Below, piece by piece: positions 1 to 8,161 of a DNA stretch of 64,000 bases. Each line of letters opens with the position of its first letter. Position 1 is the stretch's first letter. Below the pieces are notes generated by a model, which saw only the letters and a program-made list of their open reading frames with translations, searched no databases and had not been told where the DNA came from. The stretch is from the NCBI GenBank assembly GCA_035649895.1, contig DASRIS010000191.1, positions 7,670 through 71,669 on the forward strand, in the 5' to 3' direction. The position numbers and the translations under genes are program-made. The DNA is from DASSUC01 sp035649895. Its GTDB lineage: Bacteria; Actinomycetota; Actinomycetes; Mycobacteriales; Micromonosporaceae.

Positions 1-232
1 ACGCCTCCCGGCGTACCCGGGCGGAGCGCAGCACGTCCAGGCAGATCCGGGCGGTGGTCGTGGTCAGCCAGGCGCGCGGCTCGCGGACCTGGGACCGGTC
101 GGTGGCGGCGAACCGTAGCCAAGCCTCCTGCACCGCGTCCTCCGCCTCGGCGACGCTGCCCAGCATCCGGTACGCCACCGCGGTCAGGTGCCTGCGGTAC
201 GGCTCGAACTCCTGTTCCCCAGGCATGTCCAT
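1..232 (-). CDS. ECF RNA polymerase sigma factor, N-terminal part (cut by window edge)
   Basis: The minus strand opens with MDMPGEQEFEPYRRHLTA and continues through AYRMLGSVAEAEDAVQEAWL into a stretch rich in Arg and Thr. This is sigma-70 region 2 as found in SigJ-like/ECF41-type extracytoplasmic sigma factors, including the conserved D-A-E-D-A-V-Q-E core that contacts the RNA polymerase clamp and the -10 element. Only 77 codons are inside the window; regions 4 and any SnoaL-like tail are outside. The start is the ATG at 232; a second ATG lies two codons later. It is divergent from the phosphate uptake pair, and no regulatory link is visible. Confidence 0.85.
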   Translation of the reverse strand, partial: MDMPGEQEFEPYRRHLTAVAYRMLGSVAEAEDAVQEAWLRFAATDRSQVREPRAWLTTTTARICLDVLRSARVRREA

Positions 233-635
233 GCTGCCATCCTCCGCTCCGTGGCCGGTCCCGCCCCCGGTTCCAGGACCGCACGAGATATTTCCCACCC
301 GGCAACCCGGTGTTTCATAGCCGGCAACGAGACGTTCCGCCGCCTGCGACGAAATGGGGCCGAGAAGTGTGACGTACGTACGCCGGGCGCGGTCGTCCCG
401 AGCCGGGCGGCACCGGCGACCCGGGCAGATCCGGTGCCGGTACGGCATGATCCGTTGGTGTGAACCGCGGCTTACTTCGATGTCGCGGCGGAGCGGCGGC
501 GGATAGCGCAGGACCGCATCGGGTAGACAGGCACCTGACGCGGCCGGCGCTGGCCGGTGCCACCCGCGCCGGGCGCCACACCAGGTGCCGTGCCGGCCCG
601 GACCGGGTCTGCTGCCCCTACCTAGCGAGGTGCGT
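233..635. other. Divergent intergenic region, no gene seen
   Basis: About 400 bases separate the divergent sigma factor and the PhoU-like gene. Short frames exist on both strands but none has a ribosome binding site plus a recognisable product. I see no clear PHO box here. Presumably it carries the two divergent promoters. Confidence 0.5.
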
Positions 636-1262
636 GTGAAGTTTTCCCTCCGCCCCACCGAGGGCGCCTTCTACGACTTCTTCAGCCGGGCCGCGGAGAA
701 CCTGGTACGCGGGACAGAGCTGCTCACCGAGCTGTCGCTGTCCGGCGCGGACGTGCAGTCGATCAGCGAGCGGCTGATCGAGGTGGAGCACGACAGCGAC
801 CAGATCACGCACGACCTCTACAACAAGATCAATTCTACCTTTGTGACGCCGTTCGACCGGGAGGACATCTACCGGCTCGGCTCCGGCCTGGATGACGTGA
901 TGGACCACCTGGAGGCCGTCGGCAGCCTGCTCTACCTCTACGGCCTGACCCGGCTGCCGTCCCTGCCCCGGGAGATGCACGAGCTGGTCGACGTGCTGGG
1001 CCAGCAGGCCCGGCTCACCGCCGCCGCGATGCCCCGGCTGCGCGTGATGAAGAACCTGAAGGAGTACTGGGTCGAGTGCAACCGGCTGGAGAACGAGGGC
1101 GACCGGGCCTACCGGATGCTGCTCGTGCGGCTGTTCTCCGGCGAGTACGACGCGCTGACGGTGTTGAAGATGAAGGAGGTCGCCGACGAGCTGGAGGCGG
1201 CCTGCGACGCGTTCGAGCACGTGGCGAACACCGTCGAGACCATCGCGGTCAAGGAGTCCTGA
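636..1262 (+). CDS. DUF47/PhoU-like Pit accessory protein
   Basis: The 208-residue, mostly helical protein begins VKFSLRPTEGAFYDFF and carries the DUF47 pattern (E-x-x-H-x-x-D near LIEVEHDSDQITHDLY, then NEGDRAYRML). DUF47 proteins are PhoU-like three-helix-bundle proteins whose acidic motifs bind metal clusters, and they are thought to modulate the neighbouring low-affinity phosphate transporter. The start is taken as the GTG at 636, five bases after AGG; a GTG at 630 is possible. The stop lies four bases before the Pit transporter start, so the two are almost certainly one transcript. Confidence 0.9.
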   Translation: MKFSLRPTEGAFYDFFSRAAENLVRGTELLTELSLSGADVQSISERLIEVEHDSDQITHDLYNKINSTFVTPFDREDIYRLGSGLDDVMDHLEAVGSLLYLYGLTRLPSLPREMHELVDVLGQQARLTAAAMPRLRVMKNLKEYWVECNRLENEGDRAYRMLLVRLFSGEYDALTVLKMKEVADELEAACDAFEHVANTVETIAVKES

Positions 1263-1266
1263 CCCG

Positions 1267-2274
1267 GTGAGTGCCGAGCTCGTCGCCGTCATCGCGGTGA
1301 TCCTCATCGCGATGGCGTTCGACTACACCAACGGGTTCCACGACGCCGCCAACGCGATCGCCACCTCGGTCTCCACCCGGGCGCTCACCCCGCGGGTGGC
1401 GCTGCTGATCGCCGCGATCGGCAACTTCGTCGGCGCCCACTTCGGTGCCGAGGTCGCCAAGACGGTCGGGGACGGCCTGGTCACCCTGCCGACCGGGCTG
1501 GCCAGCCTCGGTGTCGTCTTCGCCGGCGTGCTGGGCGCCATCGGATGGAACCTGCTGACCTGGTGGCTAGGGCTGCCCTCGTCGTCCTCGCACGCCCTCT
1601 TCGGCGGGCTGGTCGGCGCCACCCTCTTCGCCGCCGGCGGGGTGGTGCAGTGGGGCAACATCCTGGAGAAGGTGGTTCTCCCGATGATCCTCTCGCCGCT
1701 GGTCGGGTTCTTCCTCGGCGGGCTGGTCATGCTCATCGTGTACTGGGCCTTCCGGCGCGGGCACCCCGGCCCGCTGAACCGCTTCTTCCGCTTCGCGCAG
1801 ACGGTCTCCGCCACCGCGATGGCGGTCGGGCACGGCATGCAGGACGCGGCGAAGACCATGGGTATCGTCGTTCTGGCGCTCTACACCGGTGGCTTCCAGG
1901 AGAACAAGACAGACATCCCGCAGTGGGTGTTCTTCACCTCGGCCACGGTGCTGGCCCTGGGCACCTACGCAGGCGGCTGGCGGATCATCCGTACGCTGGG
2001 CCGGCGTATCATCCACCTGGGCCCGCCGGAGGGGTTCGCGGCCGAGACCGTGGCCAGCTCGGTGCTCTACTACAACGCGCTGGTGCTCGGCGCTCCGATC
2101 TCCACCACGCACACCATCACCTCGGCGATCACCGGGGTAGGGGCGACCAAGAAGCTGTCGGCCGTACGGTGGGGGATGGCCGGCAACATCGTCACCGCCT
2201 GGGTCCTGACCTTCCCGGGGTCGGGGCTGCTCGCCGTGGTCAGCTACATCCTCGTACGCCCGCTGTTCGGGTAG
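1267..2274 (+). CDS. pit: PiT family inorganic phosphate transporter
   Basis: This 335-residue polytopic membrane protein has the duplicated PiT signature: N-terminal DYTNGFHDAANAIATSVSTR, and in the second half the related AETVASSVLYYNALVLGAPISTTH. PiT carriers import phosphate as metal-phosphate or by cation symport with low affinity and constitutive expression. GTG at 1267 starts four bases after the DUF47 gene, so transport and accessory protein are co-expressed. The high-affinity pst operon at 8.2-11.9 kb complements it, a pairing also seen in Streptomyces. Length and motif layout are normal. Confidence 0.93.
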   Translation: MSAELVAVIAVILIAMAFDYTNGFHDAANAIATSVSTRALTPRVALLIAAIGNFVGAHFGAEVAKTVGDGLVTLPTGLASLGVVFAGVLGAIGWNLLTWWLGLPSSSSHALFGGLVGATLFAAGGVVQWGNILEKVVLPMILSPLVGFFLGGLVMLIVYWAFRRGHPGPLNRFFRFAQTVSATAMAVGHGMQDAAKTMGIVVLALYTGGFQENKTDIPQWVFFTSATVLALGTYAGGWRIIRTLGRRIIHLGPPEGFAAETVASSVLYYNALVLGAPISTTHTITSAITGVGATKKLSAVRWGMAGNIVTAWVLTFPGSGLLAVVSYILVRPLFG

Positions 2275-2292
2275 GCGCCGGGCGGCGCGGCC

Positions 2293-4539
2293 TCAGCCCC
2301 AGTCCCGGGCGGTCGCCGCGGACACCTGTCTGTCCGGCCAAGGCGCACCGGCGAGGACGGCGCTGGCACCGCTGCCGGTGGAGAGGGCGACGAGGGCCTT
2401 GAGGCAGTACGCCGTCGTCATGGTGCGGCTGGCGTAGACGTGGGGGGTGCTGCCGTCCGAGGAGGGAAAGGAGATGAACGGGCTCGCCGACCAGGCACCG
2501 TCTGCCTCCTGAGCCTCAACGAGGTGGGCCAGGCCCCGCTTGACAGCCGGATCGTCCTGGCGCGGCCCGCTGGCATGGAGGGCGAGAAGCGCGAAGGCCG
2601 TCGCGAGAGGGTCACCCCAGTCGCCGTCCGCGCCCTGCTCCCTGGTCAGAAAGCCGCGGGCCCTGTCGATGGCCGGGCTGTCGGGGACCACGGCGGCCAG
2701 GACGGCGACGGCACGGAACGTGCCGTAGTACGGGCCGGCGTACCACCGGCTGCCCCAGGTCCCTTGCGAGTCCTGCGTGGACACGAGGTACTCCGCGGTC
2801 CGGCCTATCTCCGTCCGGTACCGCTGTGGGTCGTACCGCAACAGCCCACTTGCGAGGTTGGACACGACATCGGGGTGTACGCCCTGCCCCCCGACCAGCT
2901 CCACATAACTGTCCGCCGCGGCGCGCCCCGCCGAGCCGTCGTCCGGCGACAGGACCCAGGTGGGTACGCCGCCGTCACCTCCTGCTGCGGTGAGCGCGAA
3001 CCAGATAGCCTCGTCGCACGTTGCCGCCAGCGCCGGGCCGCCCAGCCGGGAGAGCGCGTTCACCACCGCAGCCAGGTCATCGGCGTCCGGCGGCAGCTCC
3101 GGCACTTCGGGAACGTAGTTCCAGCCGCAGGGCGAGCTGCGATGCTTCGCCTGCAGGATGCAGACTCCCTCCGACGCGAGCACCACGGCTGGTACGGCGG
3201 CGCCGGCTTCCACGGCATCGAGCAGGGCATCGAGTACGATCGCGCGCTGGAACAGCACCCCGGCGTGCATCTGGAGGGAGACCCCTTGGGGGAGCACACG
3301 AGGTAGGCGTAGGTGATGGACCGCCTCGCGGTAGCCGTTCCGCTGCTGGGCCAGCAGCATCTCCGTTGCCGCAAGCACCGGCTTGCCGGGCTTTGCCCAG
3401 CTGCCCGGGGTGTGCTGCCTGAGGTGTACCGGATCATCCTCCAGCCAGCCAGCCCAGTACGCGACGGTCTGGCAGGCGAACTGCACCACATCCGAGCCTG
3501 CCGCGTCGTCGTCATGGCCGGCGACTCCCAACGCAGCCGGTGTGAGCAGCTGGACAATCTCCCCGCTCACGGCATCGACGACATCGTAGACATCGGCGTC
3601 GCTTGGCCAGCCGGCCTGCCGCTGGGCTAGGCGGTCGGCGAGGCGGAGCACCACAGCGTTTGCCGCGCCGCGGTGGAGGTCGACGGGGAGGTCCACCAGA
3701 TCGTCGGCCAGAGCCACCACCTGACCCAGCCCCCTGGCCGCAGCCTCTGCGCGAGGTGACGGCTGCGGCGACGGGTCTGCCAGGCTGGTGATGCGGCAGG
3801 TCACAACGAACGGCAGCACGGACTTGGCCTGGACGGTGGACAGCAGGCAACGAAGTGCGTCACGTGAGGCGGGCCGCGCCGTGCTCGCCTCGGCCTCGGC
3901 CCGGTAGAGCGCTGCCACGTCCGCGGCCAGATCTGCCCAGGCGGCGTGGTTGGCACTACGCGCCAGCAGCGTACGGAACCCGGTCCCACAGCTTGCGACC
4001 AGGGCGCAGAGCAGCCGCAGGCGTGGGTCCACGACCCGCCGGTAAGGCTCGGCGAAGACTGTGTCGGGGTCAGCGGTGAGATCGAACAGGGCATGGACGG
4101 CTTGCGGACTCAGGATGCCACCGACGCCTTCCCGCTGGTTGACCTCGTCGCTGAGGTAGTCCGCCAGCGCGATCCCGGCGCTGAAGACCGCGGCAAGCTC
4201 GGCGGCACTGCCGTCTCCGTTCAACGTGCCCCGGCCAAGACGGTGGAGCACTACGGCCTGTTGGTAGCCGAAGCCGAGCATGTGCGGCAGCCGCTCCCAC
4301 AGGTACGGATCGGCCCTGGCGACCTCTTCGTAGCCCGCGGTCGCGAACGCCGGCAGGGCCGACGGTAGTACCTGGTCCCGGAGGCGTTGTCCGACGCCAG
4401 CCCGTCCCGCGACGGCACGCGCCACACCAACCCGCGGCACGGCAAGCCCATGCTTGCGCAGCGCCAGGCGGACCACGGCACGGAAGTGGGTGTCGTTGAG
4501 TACGGCGTTATTGCGAAGATCCATGCCCTTGCGGCTCAC
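2293..4539 (-). CDS. Two-domain terpenoid enzyme: polyprenyl-synthase-like domain fused to class II cyclase domain
   Basis: The predicted protein has 748 residues. The N-terminal ~400 residues look like an all-alpha isoprenoid synthase: DYLSDE at ~127-132 in the place of a first Asp-rich motif, and LADDLVDL at ~277-284, a good DDxxD second motif. The C-terminal half resembles squalene-hopene/terpene cyclases: PDADD at ~484-488 fits the catalytic DxDD acid motif, followed by three QW-type repeats at ~589 (QDSQGTWG), ~635 (QGADGDWG) and ~677 (QEADGAW). GTG at 4539 is chosen because GGAGG sits five bases upstream. Class I plus class II motifs in one chain suggest prenyl chain synthesis or ionisation followed by protonation-initiated cyclisation; the product cannot be read from sequence. 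It is the last gene of a three-gene cassette. Confidence 0.7.
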   Translation of the reverse strand: MSRKGMDLRNNAVLNDTHFRAVVRLALRKHGLAVPRVGVARAVAGRAGVGQRLRDQVLPSALPAFATAGYEEVARADPYLWERLPHMLGFGYQQAVVLHRLGRGTLNGDGSAAELAAVFSAGIALADYLSDEVNQREGVGGILSPQAVHALFDLTADPDTVFAEPYRRVVDPRLRLLCALVASCGTGFRTLLARSANHAAWADLAADVAALYRAEAEASTARPASRDALRCLLSTVQAKSVLPFVVTCRITSLADPSPQPSPRAEAAARGLGQVVALADDLVDLPVDLHRGAANAVVLRLADRLAQRQAGWPSDADVYDVVDAVSGEIVQLLTPAALGVAGHDDDAAGSDVVQFACQTVAYWAGWLEDDPVHLRQHTPGSWAKPGKPVLAATEMLLAQQRNGYREAVHHLRLPRVLPQGVSLQMHAGVLFQRAIVLDALLDAVEAGAAVPAVVLASEGVCILQAKHRSSPCGWNYVPEVPELPPDADDLAAVVNALSRLGGPALAATCDEAIWFALTAAGGDGGVPTWVLSPDDGSAGRAAADSYVELVGGQGVHPDVVSNLASGLLRYDPQRYRTEIGRTAEYLVSTQDSQGTWGSRWYAGPYYGTFRAVAVLAAVVPDSPAIDRARGFLTREQGADGDWGDPLATAFALLALHASGPRQDDPAVKRGLAHLVEAQEADGAWSASPFISFPSSDGSTPHVYASRTMTTAYCLKALVALSTGSGASAVLAGAPWPDRQVSAATARDWG

Positions 4540-4564
4540 CGGGGCCTCCATGCCGCCCAAGCGG

Positions 4565-4596
4565 GTGTCGGGCCGGAAACTCATCCGGCCCGACAC
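4565..4596 (-). terminator. Perfect 12-bp hairpin between cassette genes
   Basis: GTGTCGGGCCGG pairs with CCGGCCCGACAC across an 8-base loop. It lies just after the stop of the 73-residue gene and just before the ribosome binding site of the cyclase gene. There is no U tract, so it may act as an attenuator, a processing site or a partial terminator that lowers cyclase expression relative to the small proteins. Confidence 0.55.
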
Positions 4597-4610
4597 GGCG
4601 GCTTATCGCG

Positions 4611-4832
4611 CTACGGCCATACGTCCTTGGTGAGAGAGATCTGCATGTTCTGGTAGTAGTCAGAGTTGGCGTACTGCGGCTTGTACTGCTCTGAGTCCAC
4701 CCAGAACGTCTGGTTCGAGTCGACGTAGACGTAGTAGTTGCCGTTCCCATTGTTGTAGTAGCCTACGCTGAAAAACGCGTTGGTGACCGGCGCCAGACTG
4801 TTGGCGTCATTTACCGATATCCACATCGCCAC
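4611..4832 (-). CDS. Small aromatic/Asn-rich protein of unknown function
   Basis: A 73-residue protein beginning VAMWISVNDANSLAP. It is very rich in Tyr, Asn, Asp and Val, has no Cys, signal peptide or membrane helix, and looks like a small beta-strand protein. I recognise no family. The GTG at 4832 is preferred because GGAGG lies seven bases upstream; a GTG at 4841 would overlap the upstream stop as GTGA but leaves no spacing to the Shine-Dalgarno. Its composition differs from the surrounding Ala/Arg/Leu-rich proteins. Its place between a repeat protein and a terpenoid enzyme suggests an accessory or binding role, but this is inference. Confidence 0.6.
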   Translation of the reverse strand: MAMWISVNDANSLAPVTNAFFSVGYYNNGNGNYYVYVDSNQTFWVDSEQYKPQYANSDYYQNMQISLTKDVWP

Positions 4833-4837
4833 CGTGC

Positions 4838-5209
4838 TCACCTCCAGCCCTTGGCGCCGGCCTTGCCTCTCGGCAGCCGCTCCGACTCCGGGATGTGCGG
4901 AGGCTGCCCGGCCTCCGCGGGAAGGTTCTTCAGCGCCTCACCGCGTGGCATGCCCTCAGGCTCGTCACCTCCGCGAGCCCGTAACGTTGCCAACGTCGAG
5001 ACAAGGTCCTCCTCGTTTTCGATTGGAAACACCTCATCGGGGATCTGTGATGCCTCCTCGACCCCGCGCTCCCTACCCTCGAAGCTGACCGTTGCGCCCC
5101 TTCCTCCCAGCGCCTCTACCAGGTCGTCTGCATTTCGCAGCGGGTATCTCCCGCGCCTTGACACCTCCCGGGCGACCTTTTGAATATGGTCGATCCTAAA
5201 CTTGGCCAT
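4838..5209 (-). CDS. 123-residue charged protein with an internal repeat; unknown function
   Basis: Starts at the ATG at 5209, with GGAGG five bases upstream. The protein is soluble and charged. It contains two copies of one motif: YPLRNADDLVEAL at 22-34 and FPIENEEDLVSTL at 61-73. The C-terminal third is Pro/Gly-rich and probably disordered. No known domain is recognised. It is the first gene of the cassette that ends with the two-domain terpenoid enzyme, and its stop is adjacent to the start of the 73-residue gene, so coupled translation is likely. Confidence 0.65.
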   Translation of the reverse strand: MAKFRIDHIQKVAREVSRRGRYPLRNADDLVEALGGRGATVSFEGRERGVEEASQIPDEVFPIENEEDLVSTLATLRARGGDEPEGMPRGEALKNLPAEAGQPPHIPESERLPRGKAGAKGWR

Positions 5210-5490
5210 GGCAACCTCCACGCTGCTGTCGTACGCAGCTCTTTGGCTGCGTACATCATCATCCACAAAGGTCGTGCGCGTGGCTTGCGGAAATGTTGGC
5301 GTCGGCTCCGATTCTTAACCACTCCAGGGCGGTTCATACCGACACCGTGGACCACAGTGCGGTAGCTGAGCCTTCGGACATCGGTGTCATGTCCTCCATG
5401 TCTGGAGCGCTGGAAAGTAACACTCAGTGTCTCCTAGGCGGGCACGAAGCGTGGCGACTAGGTCCGGCGTTACCGAAGTCGCCCAGGTCT

Positions 5491-6705
5491 ATGAACAAAG
5501 CTCCGGCCCAGGCGCCTAAGCTCGACAGCGTGAGCCCAGCAGCGCTCCTCCTCGACGCGGTCCGGACGCCGTTCGGCCGGCACCGGGGCGGCCTGGCCGG
5601 TATCCGCACCGATGACCTGGCGGCCATCCCGCTCACCGAGCTGGTGAAGCGGCAGCCGGGGCTGGACCCGGCCCGCATCGACGACGTGATCCTGGGCGAC
5701 ACCAACGGCGCGGGCGAGGACAACCGCAACGTGGCCCGGATGGCCGTACTCCTGTCGGGTCTGCCCTTGACCGTGCCCGGCGTGACCATCAACCGGCTCT
5801 GCGCCTCCGGTGGGGAGGCCCTTGTCCAGGCGGCACGGGCGGTCCGGGCCGGCGACGCGGACGTGGTCGTCGCCGGCGGGGTGGAGAGCATGAGCCGGGC
5901 GCCGTTCGTGCTGCCAAAGCCGGACGTGCCGTTCCCGGTCGAGGCCCGGCTCTACCACACGCAGGTCGGCTGGCGGATGGTCAACCCGAGGTTCCCGGAC
6001 GAGTGGACCGCGTCGCTGGGCGCCTGCGCCGACGCGGTCGCCGCCGAGCTCGGCGTCGGCCGGACCGAGCAGGACGAGTGGGCGCTGCGCTCGCACCAGC
6101 GGGCAGCGGCGGCCTGGGACGCGGGACACCACGACGGCTTCGCCGTGGCGGTGGACGGGGTGGTGCGGGACGAGTCGATCCGGCCCGACACCAGCCTGGC
6201 CAAGCTCGCCGCGCTCGCGCCCGCGTTCTCGCCTGACGGCGCGGTCACCGCCGGCAACGCGTCGCCCATCAACGACGGGGCGATCGCGGTGCTGCTGGGC
6301 AGCGCGGCGGTCGCCGCCGAGCTGGGCCTCGAGCCGCTCGGCGAGATCCTGGCCAGCGCCACGGTGGGCGTGGAGCCGCACCGGTTCTCGGTGGCGCCGG
6401 TGCCCGCGATCGCCAAGGCGCTGTCCCGGGCCGGGCTCTCCGCCGCCGACGTCGCCGTCTGGGAGATCAACGAGGCGTTCGCGGCGATGGTGCTGTCGTG
6501 CCTGCGGCAGCTGCCGGACGTGGACCCCGAGCGGGTCAACCCCAACGGCGGCGCCATCGCGATGGGCCACCCGCTCGGCGCGTCGGCCCCCCGGGTCGTC
6601 GTGGACGCCTGCCGCGAGCTGCGCCGCCGCGGCGGCGGCTACGGCGTGGCCGCGGCGTGTATCGGGGTCGGCCAGGGCACGGCGACGGTGGTGCGCGTTG
6701 GCTGA
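5491..6705 (+). CDS. Thiolase family protein (acetyl-CoA C-acyltransferase)
   Basis: A 404-residue thiolase. The acyl-accepting cysteine is C104 in NRLCASGGEA, the catalytic histidine is H360 in MGHPLGASAPR, and the second cysteine is C390 in ACIGVGQG. The family condenses or cleaves acyl-CoA and acetyl-CoA in beta-oxidation, aromatic degradation or acetoacetyl-CoA formation; which role applies here is not determined. CASG replaces the commoner CxSG/CGSG variants but keeps the nucleophile. Start is uncertain: ATG at 5491 or GTG at 5530 (VSPAALLLDAV), the latter closer to typical thiolase N-termini. It overlaps the NUDIX gene by eight bases and is divergent from the terpene cassette. Confidence 0.9.
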   Translation: MNKAPAQAPKLDSVSPAALLLDAVRTPFGRHRGGLAGIRTDDLAAIPLTELVKRQPGLDPARIDDVILGDTNGAGEDNRNVARMAVLLSGLPLTVPGVTINRLCASGGEALVQAARAVRAGDADVVVAGGVESMSRAPFVLPKPDVPFPVEARLYHTQVGWRMVNPRFPDEWTASLGACADAVAAELGVGRTEQDEWALRSHQRAAAAWDAGHHDGFAVAVDGVVRDESIRPDTSLAKLAALAPAFSPDGAVTAGNASPINDGAIAVLLGSAAVAAELGLEPLGEILASATVGVEPHRFSVAPVPAIAKALSRAGLSAADVAVWEINEAFAAMVLSCLRQLPDVDPERVNPNGGAIAMGHPLGASAPRVVVDACRELRRRGGGYGVAAACIGVGQGTATVVRVG

Positions 6706-7537
6706 CATGGCCGGGGCGACCGGCGCGGACGGCTGGACGGTCCCGGAGCGCCTGGCCGAACATGCGCGCCGCTTCTACGCCGAGGGCGGCCAGCCGGTGG
6801 CGCCGCGGGTCGCCGCCACCGTCGTCCTGTTGCGGCCCGCGCCGGCCGGCGGGGTGCGGGTGTACGCGATCCGCCGGGCCGCCACCATGGCCTTCGCATC
6901 CGGCATGTACGCGTTCCCCGGCGGCTCGGTCGACCCGCGCGACGCCGGCGGCGAGCTGGCCTGGGTCGGTCCGTCCGATGTGGAGTGGGCGGCCCGGCTG
7001 CGGCTGGACCCGGACCGGGCCCAGGCCGTCGTCTGCGCGGCGGCCCGGGAGGTGTTCGAGGAGTCCGGCGTGCTGCTCGCCGGCCCGGACGGGTCCACTG
7101 TGGTCGGTGACGTGTCCGGCCCGGAGTGGGAGGAGCGGCGCCAGGCGCTCGTCAACCGTACCCTCGGCTTCGCCGGGCTGCTCCGCGAGCAGCGGCTCGC
7201 GCTGCGTGGCGACCTGCTGGCACCGTGGGCCCGATGGATCACGCCGGAGTTCGAGCCGCGCCGCTTCGACACGTACTTCTTCCTGGCCCGGCTGCCGGCG
7301 GGGCAGCGTACCCGGGATGTGGGCGGCGAGGCCGACCACACGGTGTGGACCAGCCCGGCGGCGGCCCTGGCCCGGCTCGCGGCGGGTGAGATCGCGATGC
7401 TGCCGCCGACCATCGTGGTGCTGCGGGAGCTGGCGGCCTACTCCGATGTGGACTCAGCGCTGGCCGCGGCGGCCGGCCGGGACGCGGCCACGCCGGTGAT
7501 GCCGCGCCTGTCCGGCGACCGCCTGGTGCTGCGCTAG
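6698..7537 (+). CDS. NUDIX hydrolase (NUDT19-like)
   Basis: The 279-residue protein carries a split NUDIX box: FPGGSVDPRDAGG, then an insertion of about 30 residues, then AAREVFEESGVLL, which provides the metal-binding R-E-x-x-E-E core. The long insertion and the FASGMYAFPGG start are typical of NUDT19/NUDT8-type enzymes, several of which hydrolyse CoA or acyl-CoA diphosphate bonds. A TTG at 6698 follows a weak GGTGG and overlaps the thiolase stop; ATG at 6707 is the alternative. Coupling to a thiolase supports a CoA-ester substrate, by inference. Confidence 0.85.
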   Translation: MADMAGATGADGWTVPERLAEHARRFYAEGGQPVAPRVAATVVLLRPAPAGGVRVYAIRRAATMAFASGMYAFPGGSVDPRDAGGELAWVGPSDVEWAARLRLDPDRAQAVVCAAAREVFEESGVLLAGPDGSTVVGDVSGPEWEERRQALVNRTLGFAGLLREQRLALRGDLLAPWARWITPEFEPRRFDTYFFLARLPAGQRTRDVGGEADHTVWTSPAAALARLAAGEIAMLPPTIVVLRELAAYSDVDSALAAAAGRDAATPVMPRLSGDRLVLR

Positions 7538-7863
7538 CCCCGACCGCTACCCGGCCCTCAGCGCTATGCCTGGAGCGCTGGCCAAGCTACCGCCGAGTCG
7601 GGGTAGGGCAGGAGGCCTGTGAGCCCTAGCGAACCTCCCCGAAGTCGGGCTCGTGGTGATGCGGCCTGCGGTGACCTGCGGTTCTGGCGAGAAGACAGGG
7701 CTGAGGGGTGGCAGGCGGACCTTATGCTCTGCATCGTCCGCACTAGCAGAGCCCTGCCGGCTAGCGGGTTGCCGACCAGCGGCAGGTCACCCCGACCGGC
7801 TCTGCTAGCGGCAATGGTGCAGAGCATAAGGTTCTCGCAGCACATCCCACACCGGGCCGAACC
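7538..7863. other. Intergenic region with a long imperfect inverted repeat
   Basis: No convincing gene. Short frames in this stretch have no ribosome binding sites or recognisable products. The main content is the 110-base inverted repeat at 7721-7830, annotated separately. Confidence 0.5.
7721..7830. repeat. 110-bp interrupted palindrome with three nested paired arms
   Basis: The outer arms are CTTATGCTCTGCA (7721-7733) and its exact complement at 7818-7830. The middle arms are AGCAGAGCC (7745-7753) and GGCTCTGCT (7798-7806). The inner arms are CTGCCG (7754-7759) and CGGCAG (7780-7785). As RNA this folds into a long rod with internal loops. It could be a miniature mobile element, a REP-type element or a structured non-coding RNA. 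No target-site duplication is evident. Confidence 0.7.
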
Positions 7864-8158
7864 TCATTGAAGGAAGGCGCAGAGCGGGGACAGCAGGGCA
7901 CTGCCGACCAGGGTGGTCTGGGTGTCGAAGCTGGCCGGGGATCTCCTGCTCGAAGGCCTCGTTGACGAGCAGGTAGTCGTGCTGCTGCCGGCTGCCGTCC
8001 GGCGCGTGTCCCAGCCGCTCCCACGTGGCCACCAACGCGAACGGCAGGTCGTAGTTGATGTGTACATTGACCCCGGTCACCGCGCACGGCAGCGAGCGCA
8101 GCCGGGTGTCGGCGACCCGGCAGAAGAGCACCCGCCACGACTCGGGCGTGGGCCTAGC
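7864..8158 (-). pseudogene. Relic of a DUF5995-family gene
   Basis: Directly after the pstB stop, in the same frame, the minus strand reads PESWRVLFCRVADTRLR, then TGVNVHINYDLPFALVATW and HDYLLVNEAFEQEIPGQ. This is the core of DUF5995 proteins (typical pattern G-x-N-A-H-I-N-x-D-L-P). The start and about half of the family length are missing. After E-I-P-G-Q the family-like sequence continues only in another frame (ASFDTQTTLVGSALL, stop at 7864), so there is also a frameshift. The in-frame junction with pstB probably reflects a deletion that brought the fragment up to the operon end. Confidence 0.6.
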
Positions 8159-8161
8159 CAG

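Noticed and set aside
618..1307. Long minus-strand frame opposite the DUF47 gene
   Set aside because: It is the high-GC antisense shadow of a recognised gene, with no ribosome binding site or family.
5293..5490. N-terminal extension of the thiolase from 5293
   Set aside because: The added residues do not look like a thiolase N-terminus and codon bias is poor; the start is placed at 5491 (or 5530).
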